Position numbers and translations under genes: made by a program
Shown: one piece after another, positions 1-10,612 of the stretch
Numbering within the stretch: the first letter of the stretch is position 1
Layout of the letters: every line of letters begins with the position of its first letter
Notes under the pieces: model-generated
The model's database searches: none
Told to the model about the DNA's origin: nothing
What the model saw: only the letters and a program-made list of their open reading frames with translations
Origin: Phlebiopsis flavidoalba
Taxonomy: Eukaryota; Basidiomycota; Agaricomycetes; Polyporales; Phanerochaetaceae
Direction: 5' to 3'
Assembly (NCBI GenBank): GCA_035772785.1
Contig: JAOCPU010000002.1
Coordinates: forward strand, 620,001 to 684,000
DNA length: 64,000 nucleotides

Positions 1-2089
1 CACGTTCACCGCCACCATATTCACACCGCGCAGCAAGGTTCGACCGTTACGGACCATTCAATTTTCCGCTCATTGTCCGCCTACTGGGAGGACCAATTTT
101 TTCAAGGACATGCACCGTCTTCGGGTGCGAGACCCGGATACACTGACACGAGTCACCGAATACGTCCCGGAGATTGCATCGTTCGTTGACGGCATTATCA
201 AAACGGCTATGGCTACGAAGTTGACGGGAGCGTGTACTTTGACACACGGCTTTCGACAAATCTGACGATCACGATTACGCTAAGCTCGAGCCGTGGAGTA
301 AGGGCAATAGAGAGCTGTTGGAGGAGGGTGAAGGTAGGGCTGGATGGGCACTGCTCGACTATTTCCAGAGCTCACCTCACACTACCAGGGGGCGCTATCC
401 GTTGCTACGGGTCGCCGCTCGGCTGCAGACTTTGCTCTCTGGAAGGCCTCTAAGCCTGGTGAACCTTCCTGGCCTTACCCCGTGGGGTCCTGGACGGCCA
501 GGCTGGCATATCGAATGTTCCGTTATGGCGTCTGCTATCTTCGGTGACAGTATGGATATCCATTCTGGAGGAATTGATCTCGCATTCCCTCATCATGACA
601 ACGAAATGGCGCAGTCTGAGGTACGTACTCACTTGGTGGTCATTCGGTTCATGGCCGCGTCAACCTGACATGCTCTCCCAGGCTTATCACAATTGCCCGG
701 CCTGGGTCAATTACTTCATTCACACGGGTCATCTTCACATCGAAGGACTCAAGATGAGCAAGTCTTTGAAGAACTTCATCACTATTGATGTGAGCCGGGC
801 GAATGTGCACGCATAGCACATGATAAGAACTCAATTGCCCCGCAGGAAATATTACAAAGATTTACTGCTCGTCAATTGAGGCTGGCGTTCTTGACCCAAT
901 TATGGAACGCGAAGGTTTGACTTCTCGGAGTCCTTAATGACTGGAGAGGTTCGGAGTATCGAGACACACTTTTGAATGTACGCTTTCGCTCATCGCATAG
1001 AGGACAAAATGATAGCTGACGTTGCGCCTCGCAGAACTTTTTCACGACTGTCAAAGCCCTCGTGAGTCAGGCCCAGGCCGAGGGCCCTCGAATGGACGCG
1101 ACACATCGGTTTGGTGATGTCGAGACGGAGTTGACGGCAAGGTACGAATGAATAGCCTTATACAATTCGTGTTTCTGAAACGGGGTCACGACAGGTTCCA
1201 TGAATCACAATCAGCGTTCCGTGCAGCGTTGTGCGACTCCTTCAACAGCCGCCGAAGCTCTCGACGTCCTTCGGGACCTGGTATCACGGACCTACGTATA
1301 CATTAACTCTCGTGGCGCAAAAAATTGAGATTCTGTAGTGGAGCGAATTGCGCGCTGGATAGGACAGATGCTCCGCATGTTTGGACTGGGCGAGGGGGAG
1401 TCCTCAGAGATCGGCTGGGGTCAGGAGATCTCTGGAGAGGGTAACGTGAACGTAAGATTTCGCCCCTCGTATTTTGTGGGAATGGCCCCTCACGTATTGT
1501 CATCGTTTATAGCGAGAGGAGATCTTGATGCCATACCTCAGAACCTTGTCCTCCTTCAGGGATGGCGTGCGCCAGGTGGCCATTGCAAAAGGCGATCTGG
1601 CGCTCAAGGATATCCTGGCGCTTTGCGACAAACTCAGGGACGTCGACCTCGTGCCGTTAGGCGTTGCACTGGACGATCAAGAAGGTAATCCTTGTTCTCC
1701 TATACTCGCCTCATGTCGCCCATTCACGTACGTCAACAGATGGCAAGGCGTTGGTGAAACTCGTCCCTCCCGCTGAACTCATCAAAGCTCGCGATGAAAA
1801 GCGGGCTCAGGAACAGGCCAAGGCAGCGAGGAAAGCCGCATCTGTGGAGGCCGAGCGGCAGAAGCGAATCCAGAAATTGGAGAAGGGTCGTGTGCCGCCA
1901 CAGGAGAAGTTCAAGCCACCTCATGTCCAAGAGGGTCTGTACAGTAGCTGGGATGAGGACGGTCTGCCGCTTACCGATGGTGAGGGCAAAGAGCTCAGCA
2001 AGAATCAAGTGAAGAAGGCCAAAAAGGATTGGGACGTCCAGAAGAAGCTCCATGACGATTTCCTCGCATGGCAGAAAGAGGGCCCATAG
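1..2089 (+). CDS. Cysteinyl-tRNA synthetase, 3' part of the gene
   Basis: This enzyme charges tRNA-Cys with cysteine in the cytosol and/or mitochondrion. The window opens inside the catalytic domain, so the start and the HIGH motif lie upstream. Visible in order: a segment around YWEDQFF (about 80-110), GWHIECS and the HHDNE zinc-ligand block (about 500-610), the KMSKS ATP-binding loop (751-765), and a Lys/Glu-rich C-terminal extension typical of eukaryotic CysRS, ending FLAWQKEGP at 2089. Introns fit at about 620-680 (ending CTCTCCCAG) and about 792-845. The frame changes several times within a few hundred bases: an extra T in the T-run near 98, a missing A near 201 and a missing G near 248. 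Each change is followed at once by the expected family sequence, so I read them as sequence errors rather than decay. It is convergent with the next gene, about 48 bp from stop to stop. The family call is secure; exon details are approximate. Confidence 0.93.
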
Positions 2090-2137
2090 AATTATACATT
2101 TGTATTCCACATCGAGGCATAGTCTCATCATTATGTA

Positions 2138-2976
2138 CTACCAATCGCAACTTTCTACTATCAAAGACGCTATCCTCTCTAAGCCATCCCGATCTTCTTT
2201 CAGAAAACCCAGAGAGAGCAAGACAATCGAGGTCCAGAACTCCTATCGGCACGTCCCCATTCTCGTGAGGCAGAACGAGCGGACAAACAATCTCGCTTTT
2301 AGTTTCACCATCACATGCAATGTGGCCAGGGTATGCCTCGACGTCTTGCACGAGGACTGTCTGGCGCTGCATGTTAGGCATCAGCGCAGACACCCTCTCG
2401 CCTTGCCTTTTTCGTCACGTTGATGAACTGACAGGCAGGCTTCCCACAGAACGGTCCGAGTAGAAGCACATCACCAGGCGGTGTAGACGTGCTGGTGCTC
2501 TTTATAGGGAATTTTGGGCTCGGGAAGAAGGAAGAGTGCAGATAGAAGCCTGTGAGGATGACCTTAAGGCACTCATTTCGTGGCGCGGCTGATGGTGGAC
2601 TCACCACACCAGTTGACGGCCTTGTCTCCGTCGCCAAAGTATTTTGGATAGGCAGATAGAGAGTTGAAGATCAACGATGAAGCGTTAGCTAGATTTGTGA
2701 CCTACGAGAAACGTTGGTCAGAACGAGGGTACGGACATTAATGCTGCGCAAGGTGAACGTACCCATGACCTTTGGCCGTCTAGCAGAGCGGTTAGCTGCT
2801 CGTACACATGTTGCCAGAACTGAGTCTTCTCGAGACCCTCTGGTACGAACGCGGAATCTGCGTGTGGCATTTTTGAAGGTCGATGAATTAGAGAGAGGCG
2901 GCGTCAGCAACGGATGCTTACGTCTTCTATAAATGGCAATTTCTAGATAACGGCCATCGGCGACAGCATCAGTCAC
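2138..2976 (-). CDS. Free methionine-(R)-sulfoxide reductase (fRMsr, GAF domain)
   Basis: This enzyme reduces free L-methionine-R-sulfoxide to methionine, an oxidative-damage repair step in the cytosol. The start at 2976 opens a short exon (MTDAVADG). Further exons give LTALLDGQRSW, then NLANASSLIFNSLSAYPKYF, then the GAF core with GPFCGKPACQFINV, GVCADA, DVEAYPGHIACDGETKSEIV and GVLDLDCLA. These contain the family's catalytic cysteines. The family-typical C-terminus SCDW is followed by a TAG at 2138-2140. Two single-base insertions break the frame as written: one extra T in the TT at 2374-2375, right after GVCADA, and one extra T in the TTT at 2198-2200. Deleting one base at each site would restore the family sequence to the normal stop, so the locus looks functional with sequence errors. 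It is divergent from GLTP across a 144-bp gap. Confidence 0.9.
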
Positions 2977-3120
2977 CGATGGCTCGATCGGGCGCCAATT
3001 TAATAGTACTCTAGTTTCAGCGATTGAGCAGCACGACCATCACTCGCTGCCAGCAGAGCACACTTGACTTTTATCCTCCAGCACTTCACGACCCACCAAC
3101 TTGCTTTATCCTCCTACAAC
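2977..3120. promoter_or_regulatory. Short divergent promoter between fRMsr and GLTP
   Basis: Only 144 bp separate the start codons of two divergently transcribed genes, so both promoters must lie in this gap or reach into the neighbouring gene. Its right half is pyrimidine-rich (around 3060-3118), a common feature of basidiomycete promoters and 5' leaders. No clear TATA box is visible. Function is inferred from gene arrangement alone. Confidence 0.5.
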
Positions 3121-3942
3121 ATGGCACCTTACTTCGACACTGTTAAGGTACGGGGCATTTTGTGGCGGCGACTACGAGTGCTCACGAATAGATCTAGTCC
3201 TTCGCTGATGTCCCTGTAACCGACGCTGGCGTCGACACCCTTGCTTTCCTTGAGGCCTCGCAGGGTGTCTTGGGTCTCTTTGGTATGCTCTCCCCACTTA
3301 AGCATCCTCCGATTCTCACTCACACACTTAGATCTCCTTGGTTCCACCGCATTCGCTGCTGTGCAGTCCGACATCAAGGGCAACATTGCTGTATGTCTCG
3401 GGCTTATCCCAACTCATGTCTTATTACTCAACTTCGGTATAGAAAGTCCGCGCTCGCTACGAAGCAGCACCCGAAAAGTCCGCCACTCTCGAGCTGCTGG
3501 TGGAAAATGAGAAGGGAGAGAAGAAGCGAACGGCGACAGAGGGTTTGATGTGGCTGCTTCGTGGTCTTGCCTTCACGTGCAAGGCACTGCAAACCGCGCA
3601 AGCAAACAAATCGACGGAACTCTCTGTGGCGTTTACGCAAGGCTATGAGGCTACCCTGAAGAAATACCACAACTTTGTTGTGAAGGGTATATTCTCGGTG
3701 CGTGCACTTACGTCCGTCATTTGAGTTGGATGATGATCTCACGGCGCGATCAGGTGGCGATGAAGGCGTGTCCTTACAGACAGACTTTCTATGAAAAGCT
3801 CGCTAGCGACCCTGCGGGTGGCGCACCCGTGCCCCAGGACAAGCTCGACGAAGAGCTCGACAAGTGGCTTGCTGCCCTGGATGCGATCGTCACGAGGCTG
3901 CAAACGTTTTACGAAGTCAACGGACATAACAAGGGCTTCTAA
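3121..3942 (+). CDS. Glycolipid transfer protein (GLTP fold)
   Basis: A cytosolic protein that carries sphingolipids between membranes. Five exons fit exactly: 3121-3147, 3198-3282, 3332-3390, 3443-3697 and 3754-3942, all with GT-AG junctions, giving 204 residues with no frame disturbance. That is the normal length for a single-domain GLTP. The sugar-headgroup recognition centre is visible: DLLGSTAFAAVQSDIKGNI supplies the Asp, Asn and Lys, MWLLRGL the Trp that stacks on the sugar, and KKYHNFV the His. The C-terminal part has ACPYR and ends VNGHNKGF. It is the cleanest gene in the window and serves as an internal control against the many frame-disturbed neighbours. Confidence 0.95.
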
Positions 3943-6900
3943 AATTGTCACTGGAACGAGATAGCCGTGGCAAGTCACATATCTAGGATTAATGGGACTT
4001 TTCTGTACAACCTGTGCGTGTAACTGACTCCGGAGTGCACCCGTTTCATTGCGGATGGAATCTATTCAATCGTTTCTTAGCGTATCAGGGACCGGGACTT
4101 CTCCCGAATCGAGACTATAAATGCGGATTTTGAGGCCAGTCGCTATTACGAAAGAAGGTTCATCTCGCGACGGTGCGCTGATGTGGGGATATACGCCGGG
4201 AGGAAAGTCACAACCGAGGGAGGGGGAGCGGGGTTATTCCCCTTGGGAGCTTCCAACTGACTTTCTAGCTTTTCCTTCCACACGACCCAACACCGGCATG
4301 ACAACATCGCTCAGGCACAGTGCGGGGCCGTACCACTGGTCTCCTCAAGGCCGTCAGGCTATCGATCCATGCCGATTCATCCACCCCTGTCATGAGAGCA
4401 GCAAGCTAGCGAGCGAGCACATTGGCCTGTGCTCCGAACCCCGTCGCACGCCAGGGTGCGCATCGGCCACCAGACTTTTTTTCTGCACCAACGCATGTGT
4501 TCTAGACACGGGCCAAGATTGCAGCATCAGCTTGCCGCCGATGAATAATCCCCGAGCGGTGGCCTGTTCATGGCCGAGGTACGCTTGGCCACTACGTCCG
4601 CGGTGCTCATGTCGCTGAAACACATTTAAGCTTGTTGGGTTGAATCAGCTTGTGATTTGCCTTGTGGACCAAGGTATCGCCAAGGCATCGCGCATTGTCA
4701 GGGAAATCATGCTCGCCGATCTGTGGGAGGGAGCACCATGCACGCGGGAGGGGCTCGCTGGCTCTCGTCCTTTGCGGGTTTAGCAAGGCCTGATCGGTAC
4801 GCGATGTGGGTGGATTGCGTGCGTAGGGATGACTATCGTACGCTATCTTCCCAGCGCAATAACTCTATTCATTCGCGATGTTCTAATCGGTGCTTTATCC
4901 GCAACCTCCTGGGCAGATATGGGCACAGGCCCCCTCATCAATCTTGAAACGCCGATAACAACAATTGTGTGTGGCTGATGTCTGCACCAGCGGGATGGTC
5001 TCGTGTTCTCCACGGAATGCCGGGGCCGGGCTAGGCATCTAGCATCGGAGCGGGTGTGCGAGAGACACGGGGAGATTGCACGCAAGGCACAAACGTGGAA
5101 TTATGCTCCTGTGGGATATGAAGAATAAGCGGAAGTATTTGCTCACATCGAGATTCGCCATCGCCATGAAACCCGATTGACGGACCCCTTGAACCATCCA
5201 AAGAGAGCTTTGGCCAGAAAAACGTGTATTGGATGAATATGCTACATCGACACAAGCCGGCACCAATCCGACCGTTGCGCAAATTGATCGGGGGCCATCC
5301 GGTCGGGGGAGCGAAGACTCACGAAGATCCCTTGCGTAGTGTGATTCGTCCGTGTCTAGCATCCACCACCGATCATCAGCCTGTAGAACTTAGAGCACGA
5401 GACGGTTTACCTCACTCGCGAATTCGAACGCTTCGCGAGCTCAGGGAAATAAGATTGAGCGGCGGACCTGGGTCACTCTAAGGCATGGAAGGCGAGAGGC
5501 TGTGGAGGACGAACCAATTGCAATTGAGAAGTCTTGGAGATGGCAGAAAGAGAGACACTCTGCGATGCCTACGTTGTGCTGGCCATGTCAACTGAAAACC
5601 AGGCTTGCGGATGCGCGTAGAAATATTCTTATCAGACTTTCTAGCGTGGAGTTGATGTGAATGCCTGAAGTTCGCCATCCGTTAGGCTCAAGTAAACGCG
5701 AGACTGTTTAGCATGCTGACCGCTGACGTACCCATTCCACCCATCCCACTAGCCTTTAAAGTCTCCCGTTGATGAGTTAAACCTGATGGCGTGGTCATTT
5801 GTATTCAGTCATATGTAATTGACGGGTGTCAATTGGCATCTGAGACGCAAGTTGAACCTGTCCGCAGTGCGCAATACATGTACCATATTCAGGTGGTTTG
5901 CTGATGGGACCTGTGGGAAGCAAAATGTCTCCCGCCACTGAAACTGAGGTCCTTGAGACACATATCGGCCACTACAGGACGAGCCAGATGGACTGCATAT
6001 CGTAACAGAATGCCACAAGGTTTGAGTTTGTGTTTAATGATAACCTACTGAGTTCAATGATCCAAGCAGAATTAGCTACTCAGTCGCTTCAGCTGACATG
6101 CATCTGTGACCGTACCTTTCTTTCTTTGCCTTTTTCGTCGCGCGGAGATGAGGGGTATGTACGGTCACCTCAAAACGCGAACGATGGAAAGCAACATCAT
6201 GCGCAGCCAATGACTCGGACAGACGCAGCGATGTCATCAACGACTGATACTCTACACAAGAAGGCTAATCAGCTGAGTAACAGTGATCTTCACGCCTAGG
6301 AGGAGGAAAAGACTGACCATGATCTTGCCGATTTATTTGCATCTCCCGAACACGGTGTCCTTCGCGGGAGCACACGAGTTGTCGGGGCAGCTTCCGCGCT
6401 GAGTGCCTGGTTCATCTCGATCAAGCTGCACTCGCAAGCCAAGGACAATCGCTTTTTGTAAGAGAGGAGGCCGATCTCCATAAGGTCTAAGCTCGAAAGT
6501 GACCCTTGCGAGGGTCCGGGTTGCGGTGGTCAGCACACAATGCCCGCAATATCTTTTCTTCCAGACGCTCACTAGGCGTGGATTGAATTGGAATGCTCGA
6601 ATGTGAACATACCTTCAACTGAACTCGTATCTGGGGCTACCGATGGGTGTCGACGCTCGATGTGCCCCGCCCCACTCATCCAGGCCCTTTGGGACTCGGT
6701 TGCCGCGAATGAGATGGTCTTTTGTGAGTGCCTAGCCATGTCGCAACCCCGTTCGCCTGACGGAACGTAAAAACGTGAATTATAATTGAATTGCCTTAGT
6801 GCGCCCTCGCAAGGACCGGTCCTGCATCAACTCGGAGCGCCACGGCAAGTTCTCCATGTAGCCGACCCTGAGTGAGATTGGGTTACAGATGTCATTTTGG

Positions 6901-7173
6901 AAAAACAACCTCAAGAGACTATCTCGCGCCGCGCTTCCTGCTTGATCACATTCCGCCAAGCTCGGCTGTACGCTGACGTTGTAACCTCCTCTCAAGGGTT
7001 TAGCGAGCCAGGGCGTCCTCACAAACCTAATCAGCCGTGTGTCATCTGCGCAACGACCGTACGGTGATTGGGATGTGGATTGAAGTCTCTCCGACCGCTC
7101 GGCAGATCCTTTATATATTGCTTTGACCCTCCTCAGATGTTTCCGCAACCCTCTCCCGCCGCTCCTCCTCACG
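3943..7173. other. No confidently recognised gene between GLTP and the WOPR gene
   Basis: No family was recognised here. The longest open stretch is 4121-4618 (+, 165 codons) and lacks recognisable motifs. A plus-strand frame from about 6301 to 6460 contains LADLFASPEHGVLRGSTRVV and looks somewhat protein-like, and another at 6588-6770 contains PAPLIQALWDSVAANEMVF. These may be exons of an unrecognised or decayed gene. No terminal repeats were found. Confidence 0.4.
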
Positions 7174-8085
7174 ATGCAGAGACCCACTTGCAAGAACATG
7201 CGCGTGCGCAACGTCCACGACGCCCAAGTAATCCTACACGCCGTTCACAAGGGCATCTTGCCCATGGTTCGTCGTCGCCTCGATGACGACGAACGACAGG
7301 CGTTATCCCCTGGTGACATCTACGTGTGGGAGGAACGGGGCAACAACCCTATGGAAGCCCTTCTCTCGAGTCGATCCAGCGATTTACGGATGGCCGTTCG
7401 TGGGGGGCCGTCGAAGGCACGAGAGTACGTAACGCGTCCATTCAAACCCTGGCTTTTCTGTGAACTCACATCATCTCGTTAACAGCGAATTCCTGATGTA
7501 CTATGAAAAGGATGTCAATCCAAGGACCATCCCTCATGACCAGGAACAACAACCTCCAGTAATGTTGCCCTCTGGATCGCTGGGTTCGAATGCACTGCTC
7601 ACCTTCTCCAACCCTTAGGTCCATTGCGGCTCGTCAAACAGACGTACTCGGCCTACGTCGATGGGCCGACGAATTCCCGCAAGTGGTCACCTCAGTATGT
7701 TTCCCGTCGGCCCAAGCTACCTCTAAAATTCTTATCTGACTTCGACATCAGATGCATACTACACCCAGGATTCGGTCGACTCCTTCGGCACGATTGACGA
7801 CCTCGACCAGCTGCGATCATTGCATGTTCCACCAAGGGCGCTACAGCTGCGCCAGGGCTTGCAACGGGGCGCAAGGGTGTAAGATCGACCACTCAACCCT
7901 CGCTGGCACAGGAGGAGACCCCCGGGGTGCAGCTAAGACCGACCCCGTATGTGCACACACCCATCTCGTCAGTGCCGTCGTACTACGAAAAACACCAGTC
8001 CCTGACCAAAGCCAAGATACGCGCCGAGGTCAGAGTCGCCGTCGACCTTGCGCCTCTGGAGTATCTGGAGAGCATCCCGCCCTAG
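7174..8085 (+). CDS. WOPR-domain (Gti1/Pac2) transcription factor
   Basis: A fungal DNA-binding regulator of the Wor1/Ryp1/Gti1/Pac2 family, whose members control morphological switching and development. The first half of the WOPR domain is clear: VHDAQVILHAVHKGILPMV, RRLDDDERQAL and IYVWEERG, then RFTDGRSWGPSKAR. The second half follows introns: EFLMYYEKD, LVKQTYSAYVDG, then KWHL and AYYTQDSVDSFGTIDDL. Plausible introns are 7425-7485, 7559-7618 and 7696-7751. The tail ends LAPLEYLESIPP with a TAG at 8083-8085. The frame slips between EALLS and IQRFTDG, at the six-G run 7402-7407 where five are expected, and again in KWHL. The start at 7174 (MQRPTCKNMRV) directly precedes the domain, as is usual for short basidiomycete members. 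Confidence 0.88.
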
Positions 8086-10290
8086 CAGTCGAGATCCGTC
8101 TGACGAAAGGCTGCTTCGTTCGTTTCACCATGACCGTCGGTTCTAGGCTCGTTTCTTCTCGATAGCGTACGCACGGCTATTATTCGACTTCTGGCCCTTG
8201 TCTCCCCTTTCCCTGCGGACAAATCATGATGTATACATAGCTTCTTTCCTATCTTTAGTCGCCATTTGCACATTTACCCTATTCATGTCTCGTACACGCC
8301 TTTCGCCTACTGTAGCCCTTTGTTTTCATCATCACACACCCGTCACCCTTGCTATGAAATTCGCTCTGAAGCCTTTGTTCCCTAAAACCGCTGCGAACTC
8401 TCACACGCGTGCGGCGCAAATGGCGTGGGATCGGCCGGCACTTGTTATGACGAGATAGAGTTTTTTGCTCGCCCGCCGCACAGCCCGCTCGAACTTCAGA
8501 GAGAAAGTACATGTCCAGCGTAAACTCCGTCTCCAGTCTTGTCTGCTGCATGGCCGCACCACCAGGATTCTGGATTCTGGGGCTAAGGGGGGTCCCACTA
8601 CTGCTAGCGCTGAAATCAACCTCCCTGTGGTGGTGGCCATCAGAAACGGTATCACGGGTCCCTCCCTCCTCTATGGAACCGCTCCCTATGTGTTATGGCT
8701 ATTGACCTGAGTTAATAGAAAGGAAATGAGCTGAGATACTTACTCTTAGATATCCCTATATATCTGAATGCTAGTTGCTCTGTTTATTGCAGCTATGAAC
8801 GAGCCTTGAAGGCCAGCTTGGTGGGATTGAGGGCTGCCACCAAGGCTGGCCCCAAGGCTTCTGGCCGTGCCTAACGTTTGTTTTAACGTCTACCACGGTT
8901 TGAGTCACATAGAGAGTGTTTTAGACAACTATACATGGTCTAATCCCCCACACATACTTGTACCCGAGCGACTACTGCTTGAGGCATAGAATGCCTACGG
9001 TCACCGAAGGGGTTTACGGGTCTTTGACGGCTCTCTGAAGCGCCAGCGTATGTTGATCTCAGCGCTTGCAGCAATGGACCCCCCCTGATCTGGGGTGCCA
9101 TCTGCGTGCGAGCGCGCACATTGCGGCGCGCTCGGACTCACAGGCGCACGCTGGCAACCCGGGCATACCGGTCCTGCAGGGGCGAGGGACGAGGTGGAGA
9201 GAGTCCAGGTATGTCATGACCGCTTCCGTGCGGAAGGACGATCAGGGAGAGCCATGCTTGCAGCGCATGATGTACTGGTAGCGGAAATCACCCGTTTTGG
9301 TACGTATTCGGCTGACGTTCAGATTATCGTGCCGGCGCGCCACAAGTATCTTATGAATTGCGCCGCAAGGATACGGAACGTGGGTTGTTTATTGGCTGCG
9401 TTGAAGTCGCCGTTGACACCTTCTCATGCCAAGAGCTCAAACCTCAGGGGGGAGTGAGCCAAGGTGCAGGAATTAGAGGCACATCAAAACTGCAGATATA
9501 CGGTGAGGATAGTTGGCGTTCCGGGTACGCATGCGGACAGCGCAGCGCCGGTGTTCAGGATACGGTGTTCGTTCTCTGGAGGGGCTATGCGATGCCCGAG
9601 TGGCTGGCCGTATACGGGGGCAGGGGTGTAACCTTGATATAAATGCGCTATCGGCGTAAGACAACTGAAATCAGGTCGGTCTCGCTTAACGATTGAATGA
9701 TCGTAAGCATGACGATGAATGGCATTACTGGTTTCATGTGTCCAGTAAGAGCGCTTTGACGAAGAAGGACGGTCTTACCGCGTTGGGGATTTATTCAGCT
9801 TTGGTCGCCGTGACTCTTCAAGGAGGAAAAATAGATTCTGGGGCCATATATTGGGTGCGTTAAGGATGAAAGGTCCCTTCCGAGTTCAAGGTGATCCTTG
9901 GTATTGGATCGAATTCATTTGGCATTTCTAGTTCTCAATCATGTCGGAGCTACTGCTTGCAGAAACCTGTGCCGGTGGTACTAGAAAAAGGTAGGCTCCC
10001 AGGTTTTTTTTCCTACCGACCGTACGCCGTTTGATTAGCTCACTTTGACCGTGTGAGAGTGAGAATTCTCATGCCGTTGTTCACATCTCCAAATGACGGA
10101 CCCGAAATATTTGCGTGGCAAATCTGGGTGCGCACAGGCATGGGAAGCGGATTCGGGAGGTCGGATTCGGCGACGTTGGACGAGTGCTTGAAAATTTCCG
10201 GTTCATGTCTATATGCACGTCAGGGTATGAGTTGGCTGGCTCATCTGACCCTTGCAAGTGTGAGACGCACCGATCGGAACTACGTCGAAA

Positions 10291-10315
10291 ATTTGGGTGA
10301 GCGCTCGCGATCGTG
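10291..10315 (+). repeat. Short imperfect direct repeat, copy 1
   Basis: The segment ATTTGGGTGAGC followed by CGCGATCGTG recurs about 295 bp downstream with small differences. The similarity extends a little to the left, through a shared CGGAAC. Its meaning is unknown. Confidence 0.4.
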
Positions 10316-10585
10316 AGGGCATAGGTTCAACGTAAGCAGCTAAAGGCGGCAGGGCGCGCAGCGGTCGTAATATCCGACGGAGGAGCAAAGAGCGCCTACA
10401 TCAGCTAGTCCATAGCGGGTCTGAGTAGTCCATAGGAGACGTCCAGAGCTGGTTTGCAAGGGGGAGATCAACGACCTTTTGGTGTTTACTCCCTGTTGTG
10501 AACTAGGCCATTAAAGCCCTTTCATCTTTTGTTGTCACTTCCCTATAACATCACTTTGTATACATCTGGCACCCGGAACCGATAA

Positions 10586-10612
10586 ATTTTGGGTGAGCCG
10601 GTCGCGATCGTG
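10586..10612 (+). repeat. Short imperfect direct repeat, copy 2
   Basis: Partner of the copy at 10291. It reads ATTTTGGGTGAGC, then CGGT, then CGCGATCGTG. The two copies could be parts of a degenerate mobile element. Confidence 0.4.

Noticed and set aside
2765..2800. tRNA-like string TAGCAGAGCGGTTAGC
   Set aside because: It is the complement of the fRMsr coding segment LTALLDGQ, and no acceptor stem or T-arm can be folded around it.
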